64,000 bases of DNA from Pseudocitrobacter vendiensis (GTDB lineage: Bacteria; Pseudomonadota; Gammaproteobacteria; Enterobacterales; Enterobacteriaceae): assembly GCF_943590815.1 (NCBI RefSeq), contig NZ_CALSBS010000023.1, positions 1 to 64,000 of the forward strand. The letters run 5' to 3'. Within the stretch, counting starts at the first letter, position 1. The number at the start of each line of letters is the position of its first letter. Position numbers and translations under genes: made by a program. Of this stretch, positions 19,573-28,729 are shown one piece after another. The notes under the pieces are model-generated. The model made no database searches, was not told where the DNA came from, and saw nothing but the letters and a program-made list of their open reading frames with translations.

Positions 19573-20297
19573 TTTCTCTTCTCCGGCGCACTGACCTCAC
19601 ACTCCCCGTGGCAACGCACGTTGAGCGTGCGCATTGCGCCGTAATCGTCGATATATCCTAACGAAAATGTACTGCCCGCATAGCTTCCTGCGCTGATCGT
19701 GGTCGCAGAAAAGGGGGCAATCATTGTGCTCTTGAACCCATCAAAGGGGCTGTAGTCATCTTTGCCAAAAAAAGCCAGAGTGACGTAATAACCTGTAGGA
19801 TTGTTGACGCGAAGCGTATGGGCGACCTGCGATGCCGTGAGGCGTTCCTCAATATTCACGCCGGGTGTTTTTGCGAGGGCCTCGGGCCGCCAGAAAAGCT
19901 TTAACCTGGATTGAACGGCAAGTTGCACGACTGCTCCGCTGCTGTTTTCTGGCGCCGGTGGGACCTCTCGCACGTTAAAGTAAAACAGGGTTTCTCTGTC
20001 TGAAGGAAGTGCCCCCACGCTTGCCTGTTTCACAATACGGACCTGTGTCTGGCTACCCGGTTCCAGACGCTGAATTGGCGGGAGTGCTGAAAAATAACGA
20101 TCGTCCTTTTGGCCCTGCTCATTTTCAATCCAGGAGTAGGCGAGATATGGGAGCTTTTTACTCTGGTTTTCGAGCTTCAGGCTGCTGGCCTTAGCATTAC
20201 AGCTAAAGATGATACGCGTCCTGTCGGGCTGAATAGCAGCATGGCCCGCCAGCGGGAGTATCAACGCTAAAATAGACATGGCTTTAAAGAGTGTCAT
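19569..20297 (-). CDS. Periplasmic fimbrial chaperone (PapD family)
   Basis: A 242-aa protein with a signal peptide (to GHA near residue 20). The PapD-type N-terminal Ig domain starts [20 protein letters not shown], with the conserved Arg that anchors subunit C-termini. The G1-strand region [20 protein letters not shown] and the family motif [10 protein letters not shown] are present. The C-terminal domain contains [10 protein letters not shown]. It overlaps the adhesin gene by 4 nt, and its start lies 13 nt after the usher stop. Equivalent to YqiH of the E. coli operon. Confidence 0.9.
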   Translation of the reverse strand: MTLFKAMSILALILPLAGHAAIQPDRTRIIFSCNAKASSLKLENQSKKLPYLAYSWIENEQGQKDDRYFSALPPIQRLEPGSQTQVRIVKQASVGALPSDRETLFYFNVREVPPAPENSSGAVVQLAVQSRLKLFWRPEALAKTPGVNIEERLTASQVAHTLRVNNPTGYYVTLAFFGKDDYSPFDGFKSTMIAPFSATTISAGSYAGSTFSLGYIDDYGAMRTLNVRCHGECEVSAPEKRK

Positions 20298-20310
20298 CTT
20301 TCATCCTTAA

Positions 20311-22758
20311 TTAATGACAAGGTAAAATAGTATGTTGTTTTAAAACGCTTAAATCATCCGGAAGTGAGAGCGAGCAGCGCTGGTTTTTTCCCCAGATCAC
20401 GCTAAATTGCTGGTTGCCTTTAATCCCACCGAGCCAGGCATGGCCCTCTTCACTGACCATTCCGACATCAACATTGCCTTCAGACTGTTGAATCACGGCC
20501 CCCAGTGGCGGATAGCCGCCATCGGCTGTACGTAATATCACACTCACATCACTCCCCGCGCGTGAGGCAACGGTTTTATAGCCGATTGCACCTTCCGTCC
20601 AGGCTTCCCGGGTAATACTTTCGTTGACGGTGACGCCATCCGGTAACTGATTCATATTCACCGCAATGGAAGTCGGCTGATAACTTCCTGCCATGGGCAC
20701 CACGGCATAGCCCAAAAGGTTGGTTCGATTGAAATCGCCTTGTACAGGTACATCCGATACACCATCGGTATCGATCATTATGCGGGGTTCATTACCGAAG
20801 CTTCTGCGATGCATTGCCAGCCCGTGGCGGGTGGCGGTGATGGAACCGTTCCAACTGGCACTTAATGAGCTGTAATCGCTGGCGGCGTAACTTCCGGCAA
20901 GTTGCAAATCGCCAAGCGATGTGAGGTGCTGAAGGTTGCCACGGAATTGACTGCCGTTATCCGGTTTATCTGTTTCCACACCGGCAGAAACGCCCCAGGT
21001 ATTGCGTGGATTTGATGCGTCGCTCCAGCTCAGCATATTGCTGGTGGTTGCGCTGTTGCGCATGTCGTAATTCAGGCGTCGACTGTAGCCAAAAGGAATA
21101 GAGAGTGACACGTAGAGTTGGTTATCCGTGCCACTCTCTTCATAACGCGTAGAGCTCCATGAGGTGGAGAGGGTGAGTCCTTTCCATTTACCGAGATCGA
21201 AGTTATATCCCGCCGTGATGCTGGCTGTCGTAGAGCTATCGCCGTCCCACCATTTCTGGCGCAGTGCGCTGACGTAAAGATTAAGATTAAGCGGGGTAAT
21301 AGGCTGGTTAAACGAGAGACTGATTGTTTGCTTCTCATCCTGGGTGTCGGCGTCGTTATACTGATGAGCGATAAAGTTAGCGTAGCTGTGGAACTCGCGC
21401 TCGGAAAAACGATAGGCCGCCAGTGATATCTGGCTGTCTGTTGCATCAACACGTTTGCTGTAATTCAGGCGATAGCTGAGACCTTTTTCTGTGTGGCCAT
21501 CCTCGAAAGTACTGCTGGCATGTGTGGCATCGAAGGATAACGCGCCCAACCAGAGCATATTTTGCCCAATCCCCAATGCAACTGAACGATAGTCGCTTCC
21601 TGCGGCCAGCACGCCGCCATAAACGGAGGTATTGGAGAGCATGCCCCATGAAGCTTCGCTGCTGATGAAGGTATCATCAACGACGTGGTGCGAGATGTCC
21701 GGGCGTGCACGCCCGGCGGCCAACTTATAGCGAACCTGTCCTTCCCGGGTGAGGAAGGGGGTAGAAGCAGCAGAAACCTGAAAGCTGTTGACCCGGCCAT
21801 CTTCTTCGGTGACCTTGACGTCCAGTGTTCCCTGTACCGACTGGTTGAGGTCGCTGATGATAAAAGGACCTGGCGCCACCTTTGTCTGGTAGATAACGCG
21901 TCCGGCATGGCTGACCGTCACCGTGGCGTTAGTCTGGGCGATGCCGCTTATCTGTGGCGCGTAGCCACGAAGCTCCCAGGGAAGCATGCGATCGTCGCTG
22001 GCGAGCGCTGCACCATTGTAGGCAAAGGCATCAAAGATGCTGGAGCTGAAATCGGTTTCGCCCAGCGTGAGTCTGGCACCAAGTGCAGGAAGTGGACGAA
22101 AAAGATAGGTGCGCGAGAGGCCGCGTGTCGTTTGCGAGCTTTCGCCATTGTGGTTCTGGCTAATCTGATAGTCACTACGCAGGCGCCAGGCCCCCGCATT
22201 CAGCCCTGCCGTACCGTAAGCGTTAATATTTTCAGTGTGCTCGCGGTGATGAGGTCGATAGGTGCTGGCAAACAAATTGTAATCCAGCAGCAAGCCCGCC
22301 ACGCCCGCATCCCAGGAGGAGGGGGGCATCCAGTTGTCCGATTTCCAGGAGAGCAATGCCTGAGGAATAGTGATATCCAGACGCTGATTCGCACTGTCGA
22401 GTGAGAACTGAATGGTAGGGTGGTTACTGAAATCAACGCAGCCCTTATCTAACGTTAGCGCGGCACGAATGTTTTCTTTCAGACCTAATTGATCGGCAAG
22501 TTCAACAGGAATGCATACCGTGACTGCATTATCTTTTGCTTTCCAGCTAAGCTCCTGGCCGGCAGAAATAAGATTCTTATTTACTGCGACTGAAACAAAG
22601 TAGTTTCCAGGCGCAATCGCCGCCTTCTCTTTGAGCAGTGAAATATCCACGCTGTCGCGCATGGATTTATCCAAAGCATTGAGATTGAATTCTACAGAGT
22701 GGACCGAAGTGGCGAATAATAAACCACTGCTTAGAACCAGAAGCTTGCAAGTGTCCAT
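20311..22758 (-). CDS. Fimbrial outer-membrane usher (FimD/PapC family)
   Basis: The usher assembles and exports chaperone-bound subunits. The start at MDTCKLLVLSSGLLFATSVH gives 815 aa with a good signal peptide. On the minus strand AAGGA lies five bases upstream. An ATG 20 codons earlier would place a non-signal sequence first. Features: N-terminal subunit-binding domain (VEFNLNALDKSMRD), beta-barrel with a plug region (about 220-310, ATVTVSHAGRVIYQTKV), and C-terminal domains ending in a Cys pair. The gene is intact, whereas the E. coli K-12 equivalent yqiG is interrupted by an IS element. Confidence 0.93.
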   Translation of the reverse strand: MDTCKLLVLSSGLLFATSVHSVEFNLNALDKSMRDSVDISLLKEKAAIAPGNYFVSVAVNKNLISAGQELSWKAKDNAVTVCIPVELADQLGLKENIRAALTLDKGCVDFSNHPTIQFSLDSANQRLDITIPQALLSWKSDNWMPPSSWDAGVAGLLLDYNLFASTYRPHHREHTENINAYGTAGLNAGAWRLRSDYQISQNHNGESSQTTRGLSRTYLFRPLPALGARLTLGETDFSSSIFDAFAYNGAALASDDRMLPWELRGYAPQISGIAQTNATVTVSHAGRVIYQTKVAPGPFIISDLNQSVQGTLDVKVTEEDGRVNSFQVSAASTPFLTREGQVRYKLAAGRARPDISHHVVDDTFISSEASWGMLSNTSVYGGVLAAGSDYRSVALGIGQNMLWLGALSFDATHASSTFEDGHTEKGLSYRLNYSKRVDATDSQISLAAYRFSEREFHSYANFIAHQYNDADTQDEKQTISLSFNQPITPLNLNLYVSALRQKWWDGDSSTTASITAGYNFDLGKWKGLTLSTSWSSTRYEESGTDNQLYVSLSIPFGYSRRLNYDMRNSATTSNMLSWSDASNPRNTWGVSAGVETDKPDNGSQFRGNLQHLTSLGDLQLAGSYAASDYSSLSASWNGSITATRHGLAMHRRSFGNEPRIMIDTDGVSDVPVQGDFNRTNLLGYAVVPMAGSYQPTSIAVNMNQLPDGVTVNESITREAWTEGAIGYKTVASRAGSDVSVILRTADGGYPPLGAVIQQSEGNVDVGMVSEEGHAWLGGIKGNQQFSVIWGKNQRCSLSLPDDLSVLKQHTILPCH

Positions 22759-22818
22759 GGCATCCTTACCGGGGCTATTGCAATGATATAGTGAGGCGGC
22801 CTTCATGGCCGCCATCAA

Positions 22819-23382
22819 TTACTTATAGGTCAGCGTGTAATTCGCTGTTGCTGTTACGCCACCCGGCGTGACATCGGCAGCACCAACTTTCTCCATCCAG
22901 GCTTTAAACGGCAGAATTTGGGTTTGTGACGATGCGATAAGATCGAGGCTTTGCGCTGTACCTAAAGTGATATTGCTGCTGTTCTTATCCAGCAAACGTA
23001 TTCCAACGTTGGTTGCACCGCTGGCATAAGTGTTCGTCAACAGGCTGGTATCTGAGGGTTCCACGCTGCCACTGCTGAAGGTCACGTCAACTTTGGTGAC
23101 ATTCGCTCCGCTACCGTTATCGGAATTCGGTAAGTCGCAGTTAATGAGGTGTAGACTGGAGTCTACGGCTTCAGAATGGGTGTTAGCATTGATGTAGCTT
23201 GCCGGCACTTCACCCAAATTGACCTGCTTATCGACATCGTCTGCCTGAATAGCACAAGGGGCGCTGATAACCAGCCCTGTAAACGTAATTTTGCCGCCAC
23301 CGCCATCAACATCAGCCAGTGTGTATCCAGAGGTGAGTGCGCTTAATAGTAACGCTAACAGTGTTTTCTTTCCTGAAATCAT
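22819..23382 (-). CDS. Major fimbrial subunit (YgiL-like type 1 pilin)
   Basis: A 187-aa pilin. Signal peptide MISGKKTLLALLLSALTSGY..LA is cleaved near Ala23. The mature protein starts DVDGGGGKITFTGLVISAPC with the first conserved Cys, and the second is in HLINCDL. The C-terminus ANYTLTYK has the penultimate-Tyr beta-zipper pattern used for chaperone binding. It is the first gene of the operon. The AAGGA site lies six bases before ATG. It resembles E. coli YgiL, the pilin of the ygiL-yqiGHI operon, but sits between ribB and zupT rather than between yqiC and glgS. Confidence 0.9.
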   Translation of the reverse strand: MISGKKTLLALLLSALTSGYTLADVDGGGGKITFTGLVISAPCAIQADDVDKQVNLGEVPASYINANTHSEAVDSSLHLINCDLPNSDNGSGANVTKVDVTFSSGSVEPSDTSLLTNTYASGATNVGIRLLDKNSSNITLGTAQSLDLIASSQTQILPFKAWMEKVGAADVTPGGVTATANYTLTYK

Positions 23383-23700
23383 AGAATATCCTTGTAATAT
23401 AATGAGATAGGCTTGTGCTAAATATCAACATCTCAATTATATCGTAAGGGATATCAGTGAAGGCTTAGAAAAACTAAACAGGATAATCTGAAAAAATTAA
23501 ATTATTATCTTTGATAATATTATTTAAATATAATATTAGTTTGGTGATTATATTAGTGCGGCGTGATTACGTAATAATCATGGTTATTATCATGATTTGC
23601 TCATAGTTCACAACGATAGCTAAAAAATTCAGACTAAATTTTGTGACACAATATTAGCTAACCCATTACGCCGTGCTGTAACCCCAGCACGGCGCTAATA
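23383..23700. promoter_or_regulatory. AT-rich regulatory region upstream of the fimbrial operon
   Basis: About 320 nt without a gene between the fimbrial subunit gene and the 3' end of zupT. The part at 23460-23660 is strongly AT-rich, as expected for an H-NS-silenced fimbrial promoter. It contains the inverted repeat AATCATG..CATGATT (23576-23597) and, near zupT, a GC-rich hairpin GCCGTGCTG..CAGCACGGC (23670-23694) that may terminate zupT. No invertible switch with matching long arms or a recombinase gene is seen. No clear GATC pair is visible that would suggest Dam-controlled phase variation. Confidence 0.5.
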
Positions 23701-24474
23701 TTAACCAAGCCCAATGGACTGTAACAAGACCAGGCTTAGTCCCATTACGGACATACCGCAAAGAACGCCATAGCTGGGGTTATTGTTCGGGTCTATCTCT
23801 TTGGCCAGCGGCATCAATTCATCCACTGACAGCGCGACCATAATCCCTGCAACGGCCGCCATAATGGCTGCCATCACGACCGGGGAGACCAGGCTGCCGA
23901 GAATTAACCATGCCAGCACGCCGCCAAGGATTTCCGCCACCCCAGAAATACCCGCCCAGAATACCGCTTTGCGCTTTGAGCCTGTAGCCGCATAAATGGG
24001 CCCGGAAACCGCGAGTCCTTCAGGAATATTATGTAGTGCAACGGCGAATGCGATGCCGAAGCCGAGTTCCAGGTTGTTGCTGGCTGTAACAAACGTCGCA
24101 ATGCCTTCCGGAAAGTTATGCAGGCTGATGCCCAGCGTCAGTAAAACCGCCGTCCGCCGGATGTTGGGCGGCAGGGGTTTAACATCCGCAGGGGCTAAAT
24201 CCTGCGGGTGTGCGTGCGGCAATAGGCGATCGAGCGCGAAATAGCCGAGCAGGCCGACGACAAACATACCGTAGCCCAGCACGGGCGACATGCCTTCGGT
24301 ATGCAGTGCGGCAGGCAGCATTTCCATAAGGGAAATCAGCAGCATAATACCCGCCGCGAAGCCCAGCGAAAATGCCAGCACGCGGTTAGAGGGCTTTTGT
24401 CCGATAACGCCAAGTATCGCGCCAATAAACGTGGCCGCACCCGCTAATAAGGTCAAAATTAAGGGTACCGACAT
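23701..24474 (-). CDS. zupT: Zinc (ZIP family) transporter ZupT
   Basis: An inner-membrane importer of Zn2+ with broad activity towards Fe2+, Mn2+ and Co2+. The 257-aa protein has eight predicted helices. The two metal-binding helix motifs are [10 protein letters not shown] (near 119-128) and [10 protein letters not shown] (near 148-157). The start [20 protein letters not shown] is preceded by AAGGAGTAAGCG on the minus strand. A perfect Fur-type palindrome lies 13 nt before the start. The gene is divergent from ygiD, as in E. coli. Confidence 0.96.
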   Translation of the reverse strand: MSVPLILTLLAGAATFIGAILGVIGQKPSNRVLAFSLGFAAGIMLLISLMEMLPAALHTEGMSPVLGYGMFVVGLLGYFALDRLLPHAHPQDLAPADVKPLPPNIRRTAVLLTLGISLHNFPEGIATFVTASNNLELGFGIAFAVALHNIPEGLAVSGPIYAATGSKRKAVFWAGISGVAEILGGVLAWLILGSLVSPVVMAAIMAAVAGIMVALSVDELMPLAKEIDPNNNPSYGVLCGMSVMGLSLVLLQSIGLG

Positions 24475-24487
24475 CGCTTACTCCTTA

Positions 24488-24502
24488 TGATAATGATTAT
24501 CA
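24488..24502. promoter_or_regulatory. Perfect Fur-type 7-1-7 operator at zupT
   Basis: TGATAATGATTATCA is an exact 7-1-7 inverted repeat of the Fur consensus TGATAAT-N-ATTATCA. On the minus strand it directly follows a candidate -10 (TATAAA) and precedes the zupT ribosome-binding site, a position suited to repression of zupT by Fur or a related metal sensor. Confidence 0.75.
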
Positions 24503-24665
24503 TTTATACTAAAAGTTGTCGTCCATTTCGAGAGACTCATTGCGTCTTTACTCCAGCTTACATTCAAATTTTCTGAAGATCATCATCACGCTTATCTGAG
24601 TTTCACCCTGTCTAAAACAGGTTAATGTAGTGTTATTACATCGTACTCTTTATGAGGATAACACC

Positions 24666-25454
24666 ATGTCTCGTACCCGAATGCCAGCGTTGTTTTTAGG
24701 TCACGGTAGCCCGATGAACGTGCTGGAAGACAACATCTATACCCGCACCTGGCAGCACCTGGGCGAGACGTTACCTCGTCCAAAAGCAATTGTGGTCATT
24801 TCTGCACACTGGTTCACACGTGGAACGGGTGTGACGGCCATGGAAGCACCGAAAACGATTCATGATTTTGGCGGCTTCCCGCAGGCGCTGTATGACATTC
24901 ACTATCCGGCGCCCGGGTCTCCGGCATTAGCGCAGAAATTAGTTGAGCAGTTGTCACCGGTGCCTGTGACACTGGACAATGAAGCCTGGGGTTTTGACCA
25001 CGGCTCCTGGGGCGTGTTGATTAAGATGTACCCGAACGCGGATATTCCGATGGTGCAGTTAAGCATCGATAGCACCAAACCTGCGTCCTGGCATATGGAG
25101 ATGGGCCGTAAGCTCGCCAGCCTGCGCGATGAAGGCGTTATGCTGGTGGCCAGTGGCAACGTGGTGCATAACCTGCGGACCGCGAAATGGCACGGTGATG
25201 GCACGCCATACCCGTGGGCAACGTCCTTTAACGACTATGTGAAAGCTAACCTGAACTGGAAAGGCGCGCTGGAGAAGCATCCGCTGGTGAACTATCTGGA
25301 GCATGAAGGGGGATCATTGTCGAACCCTACGGCAGATCATTTCCTGCCGCTGCTGTATGTGCTGGGAGCATGGGATGGCGAAGAGCCTATCACGATTCCG
25401 GTGGACGGGCTGGAGATGGGAAGCTTAAGCATGTTGTCCGTTCAGATTGGGTGA
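24666..25454 (+). CDS. ygiD: 4,5-DOPA-extradiol-dioxygenase-like protein YgiD
   Basis: E. coli YgiD cleaves L-DOPA at the 4,5 position to betalamic-acid precursors; its physiological substrate is unclear. From MSRTRMPALFLGHGSPMNV the protein is 262 aa, with TGAGGATAACACC upstream as ribosome-binding site. The metal-ligand His are in FLGHGSPM (near 15), SAHWFTRG (near 50) and ASGNVVHNL (near 170). GFDHGSWG carries another conserved active-site His. An upstream in-frame start would add 12 residues of no similarity. It is divergent from zupT and followed by two REP units. Confidence 0.92.
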   Translation: MSRTRMPALFLGHGSPMNVLEDNIYTRTWQHLGETLPRPKAIVVISAHWFTRGTGVTAMEAPKTIHDFGGFPQALYDIHYPAPGSPALAQKLVEQLSPVPVTLDNEAWGFDHGSWGVLIKMYPNADIPMVQLSIDSTKPASWHMEMGRKLASLRDEGVMLVASGNVVHNLRTAKWHGDGTPYPWATSFNDYVKANLNWKGALEKHPLVNYLEHEGGSLSNPTADHFLPLLYVLGAWDGEEPITIPVDGLEMGSLSMLSVQIG

Positions 25455-25460
25455 TCTTTT

Positions 25461-25490
25461 GCCGGGTGGCGCTGCGCTTACCCGGCCTAC
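25461..25490. repeat. REP element after ygiD (first of a pair)
   Basis: GCCGGGTGGCGCTGCGCTTACCCGGCCTAC is a standard REP. With the next unit about 40 nt on, it forms a small BIME-like cluster between the convergent ygiD and dsbI. Confidence 0.85.
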
Positions 25491-25527
25491 GAATAGCCCG
25501 CCCTGTCAATGAGTTGCGGACTGTCGG

Positions 25528-25556
25528 TAGGTCTGATAAGCGTTGCGCCATCAGGC
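25528..25556. repeat. REP variant after ygiD (second of a pair)
   Basis: TAGGTCTGATAAGCGTTGCGCCATCAGGC is a REP variant with TCTGAT/ATCAGG arms. Confidence 0.75.
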
Positions 25557-25561
25557 TTGTT

Positions 25562-26236
25562 TCATCCTCTGATAAGCTTTATACCCCAGGCTGCGCTCAT
25601 AATCAGCAGCAGTATCAGGCAAGTACCGAACGCGAGCATGCACGCCTGCGCCATGTTCATAAAGTGCCATGGCGGCAGGAGATACCAGCCTTCTGAGCTT
25701 TGGTACAAATCAATAAACCACTGTTGAGTGCTGCTAAGCGTGACGCCATCTGGCACGATGGGCGCATCGTAGCCGCAGTCGCCGGTCGGCATGAACCATT
25801 CAGGCGCCCACTGCGCCAGCGGCAGATTAAAGGGAAAAGTGGGATCTGTTGAACAGCCCTGCACGCCAAACAGCGCGTCGGGATCCGGGTTATGCACCGC
25901 ATAGTGGATACCGTTCAGTTTGATCGAAAACTTAATTCCCATAATGCTGCCGTAGAACGCCATCACGCAGCCAATCAGTTTCAGGATAATGTTTTTGGGG
26001 TTTATCGCCGCAATCACGCCGCCAAACACCATCACAAACATAGTGTAGCGAATATAAACACACTGTTCGCACGGTGCCATGTAGAGATAGATCTGGAAGA
26101 ATGAGTGCGCCAGCACGATAAGCGCGCCCATTGCGATAGCCATAAACAGCCACAGAAAGCGCCGTTCCTGCCACCTCACCAGCGTATCGACCGGCGTTTT
26201 GCGCAGGTCTCTCAATAATCCCTTAATGAAAGCCAT
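25562..26236 (-). CDS. dsbI: Protein-disulfide oxidoreductase DsbI (DsbB-like partner of DsbL)
   Basis: A DsbB-family inner-membrane protein that re-oxidises DsbL. From [14 protein letters not shown] the protein is 224 aa. On the minus strand AGGGAA is six bases from this ATG but touches an ATG two codons earlier, so the later start is chosen. It has four or more hydrophobic helices, with the quinone-side pair Cys56-x-x-Cys59 (APCEQCV) and the second pair Cys128 (QGCST) and Cys154 (GDCGY) in the periplasmic loop. It is the last gene of assT-dsbL-dsbI, 15 nt after dsbL. Confidence 0.93.
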   Translation of the reverse strand: MAFIKGLLRDLRKTPVDTLVRWQERRFLWLFMAIAMGALIVLAHSFFQIYLYMAPCEQCVYIRYTMFVMVFGGVIAAINPKNIILKLIGCVMAFYGSIMGIKFSIKLNGIHYAVHNPDPDALFGVQGCSTDPTFPFNLPLAQWAPEWFMPTGDCGYDAPIVPDGVTLSSTQQWFIDLYQSSEGWYLLPPWHFMNMAQACMLAFGTCLILLLIMSAAWGIKLIRG

Positions 26237-26251
26237 AAGCATTTCCCTGTG

Positions 26252-26920
26252 TTATTTGCTTGCCAGTTCGTGAATCAGGTCTGCCATAGCGTCGATGGAT
26301 TTAATATTCTTGGTGTAGATCAAATATTTACCATTAACAACATAGGCCGGAACGCCCTGGATTTTGGCCACATCGTAGGCTGCTTTCCATTTTTCCAGCG
26401 TTTCCTGAACCGCCGGTTCCTTCAGTGCGGTTTCAAAATCGGCCTGGCTCATCCCTGCGGCATCAAGGCCGGTTTTGATAAAGGCGGCGGGATCTTTACC
26501 CTCAGACCAGCGCTCTTTTTTGTCGTGATAGGCTGCGTAGTAAGCGAATTTCGCCTTTTTAAACTGTGAGTTAGCATCAAAAAGGGAAATACCTGCGGCG
26601 TTATCTTTTGCAATTAACACGGCAAAGACTTCGCTGGCCTGTTTGCCATATTCGCCTTTGGTTTCCAGATGGAATGGCGTGAAGGCCACTACATCTTTCA
26701 CTTTTTCAGACACCGGGCCGGTCACCGCTTTGTCGTACTTGTAGCAGAACGGGCAGGCGTAGCTGAAGACTTTAATCAGCGTTTTATCGGCATCAGGAAT
26801 CGGTTTCTCCAGTACCATGTAGTCCGTGCCTTCGGTGAACGCCGATGCTGCAAAGGACGTCACCAGCGCGGCAGTGAGCACCACACTCGTGAATAATGTT
26901 TTTATCCATTTCGTAGACAT
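26252..26920 (-). CDS. dsbL: Thiol:disulfide interchange protein DsbL
   Basis: A periplasmic DsbA-like oxidase dedicated to AssT. From MSTKWIKTLFTSVVL the protein is 222 aa. The AAGGA on the minus strand is six bases before this ATG and directly abuts the ATG two codons earlier, so the later start is preferred. It has a signal peptide ending ASA near residue 28, a thioredoxin fold with active site Cys56-Pro-Phe-Cys59 (YACPFCY), and the cis-Pro loop GVPAYVV near 195. The CPFC dipeptide, unlike CPHC of DsbA, matches the characterised uropathogenic E. coli DsbL. Confidence 0.95.
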   Translation of the reverse strand: MSTKWIKTLFTSVVLTAALVTSFAASAFTEGTDYMVLEKPIPDADKTLIKVFSYACPFCYKYDKAVTGPVSEKVKDVVAFTPFHLETKGEYGKQASEVFAVLIAKDNAAGISLFDANSQFKKAKFAYYAAYHDKKERWSEGKDPAAFIKTGLDAAGMSQADFETALKEPAVQETLEKWKAAYDVAKIQGVPAYVVNGKYLIYTKNIKSIDAMADLIHELASK

Positions 26921-26932
26921 AGCCATTCCTTA

Positions 26933-28729
26933 TTATTTAAACATCTGCTGTGGATGAACCAGCATTGCACGATAGTGGGTTTGATTCGGTTTATCCGACA
27001 GAACGTCGATTTCGACTTTCACTTCTTTAGTTTTGTAGTCAATTTCATTGAGTTTACCAATGGTCGGTTGACCAACGTCGAATAAATGAATTGAACCGCT
27101 GAAGCCAAACATCGTGTTGCGATCTTTTTCATATTCGATGACAGACGTAATCGGGCTGTAGAAGTCATAGCCGCGATCTTTGCCATATTCCCAAACCTGC
27201 TGGACGGTGCCTTTTTTCTCATCGATTTTATATTCCACGAAACGGGAATATTTCATCGTTGGCAGGGCAGGTTGTTCCAGATGGCGACCATCGCCGTTAT
27301 CAAAGACGGTGAGTGTGCCTTTGCTGGAGAGCCACGCGGTATGCTGGGTATAGGTGAAGTCGAAATCACTGTTCTGGCAGTTGCCGTTTTCATCGCAGCT
27401 AATCGGTTTTCCTTTATCATCAACCGGTTTGAGCAGTTTGTCCGCAAGCTGTTTATTCCAACCCTTGGACGGTGCAAGGATCCACTTCACCTGCTTATCA
27501 CGGCCAATTTTGAACACGCCCTGATGGCGTGAAGAAATAATAATGGAGTCGTCTTTGGCATCATAAGCAATCGAGTTAACGTGCGCCCAGTTGCGTCCCG
27601 GCCCTACGCCCAGCGCATCACCAAACGGTGTGTTTGGCTCAAGTTTCGCCTGCTGGCCCGCGTGCGCCAGGTCGACGTTTACGCAGACGGCACCGGCATC
27701 CAGCGCGCCAAGCAGAGCATCACGCATAGGGTCGAGAATTTTGTTCAGGTCCCAGACGTCAACCACACGGCCTGATTTATCGACTTCCAGAATATGGTCG
27801 CGGATAGTGTTGACGTGCACGCCGTCATCGCGGCGATAGCTGTGTTTGCCTACGCGCAACAGCACAGTGCCTTTCGACGTTTCGATAGATTCGTGGGTGG
27901 CATCGACAAAACCGCGCGGCAGTTTGTGATCTTCCAGTACCTGGCCCATCATGTCGAATTCATACCAGTGCTGGCCCTGCACCGCCGTGTAGGTTCCACG
28001 TGGCGTTTCGCGAATACCCATCAGGTAGCCGCGTTTATTGATATTACGGTCATGCCCATCGTAGAAGGTTTCCTGGTCCAGCCACCAGCGATATTCCCCT
28101 TCGGTATCGACCACAAAGGTGAAGGGCGCGATGTCAAAGGCCAGTGCGCCGGTTGCCGGGCCCGCGTCGAGAATACCGGCGTCTTTTGCTTTCTCGCCGT
28201 GCCAGTGCAGGTCAGAGCCCTGGGCGGTAAAGGTATGGGTATTCACCATATAGAGGCGATCTTCAAAACCTTTCGCGACTTTAATGACTTTCGGTTGTTG
28301 CAGGTCAGAGATAGAGCGGTTGTCCATATAGTGGTTGACGATAGCGGAGGTCTGCACCACGTAGTCGTCTTTCATCGACTTGCCATTTTCTTTCCATTCC
28401 ACGGTGACGTTGTTGGCAAATTTCTGATACAACCCAAAAATAGGGATACCGTCGTAGTTCTTCAGCGATTCATCACCCACGCTGTAGCTGATAGGCACGC
28501 CTTTCTCGCCTTTACCGTGTACGGTGACTTTTACATCGGAGATAGTGTGGCTATCGAGTTCAACCAGCGCGGTTAAGGGGGCGTGACCGTAGGGATCAAC
28601 AACAACTGCCCCCAAATGACCCGCTGGTGGGGCTGGTTGAAAACCTGCGGCCAGTACACCTGCGCTTGATACGCTAAAGGTAAGCGCCACCGCGCCCGCG
28701 AGGAACGTTTTTCGATATTGATTAAACAT
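26933..28729 (-). CDS. assT: Arylsulfate sulfotransferase AssT
   Basis: A PAPS-independent periplasmic sulfotransferase that moves sulfate between phenols through a sulfohistidine intermediate. The 598-aa protein has a signal peptide of about 27 residues (MFNQYRKTFLAGAVALTFSV..LAA). With that offset the residues known from E. coli CFT073 AssT all align: catalytic His463, active-site His279, His383 and Arg401, and the single disulfide Cys445/Cys451 (ISCDENGNCQ). An extra Cys lies at 349. It is first in assT-dsbL-dsbI, and the two downstream genes form its disulfide. The block is absent from E. coli K-12 at this site. Confidence 0.95.
   Translation of the reverse strand: MFNQYRKTFLAGAVALTFSVSSAGVLAAGFQPAPPAGHLGAVVVDPYGHAPLTALVELDSHTISDVKVTVHGKGEKGVPISYSVGDESLKNYDGIPIFGLYQKFANNVTVEWKENGKSMKDDYVVQTSAIVNHYMDNRSISDLQQPKVIKVAKGFEDRLYMVNTHTFTAQGSDLHWHGEKAKDAGILDAGPATGALAFDIAPFTFVVDTEGEYRWWLDQETFYDGHDRNINKRGYLMGIRETPRGTYTAVQGQHWYEFDMMGQVLEDHKLPRGFVDATHESIETSKGTVLLRVGKHSYRRDDGVHVNTIRDHILEVDKSGRVVDVWDLNKILDPMRDALLGALDAGAVCVNVDLAHAGQQAKLEPNTPFGDALGVGPGRNWAHVNSIAYDAKDDSIIISSRHQGVFKIGRDKQVKWILAPSKGWNKQLADKLLKPVDDKGKPISCDENGNCQNSDFDFTYTQHTAWLSSKGTLTVFDNGDGRHLEQPALPTMKYSRFVEYKIDEKKGTVQQVWEYGKDRGYDFYSPITSVIEYEKDRNTMFGFSGSIHLFDVGQPTIGKLNEIDYKTKEVKVEIDVLSDKPNQTHYRAMLVHPQQMFK

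Noticed and set aside
23400-23660. Possible invertible phase switch upstream of the fimbrial operon
   Set aside because: Only short AT-rich inverted repeats (7 bp) are present, with no recombinase gene and no paired long arms.
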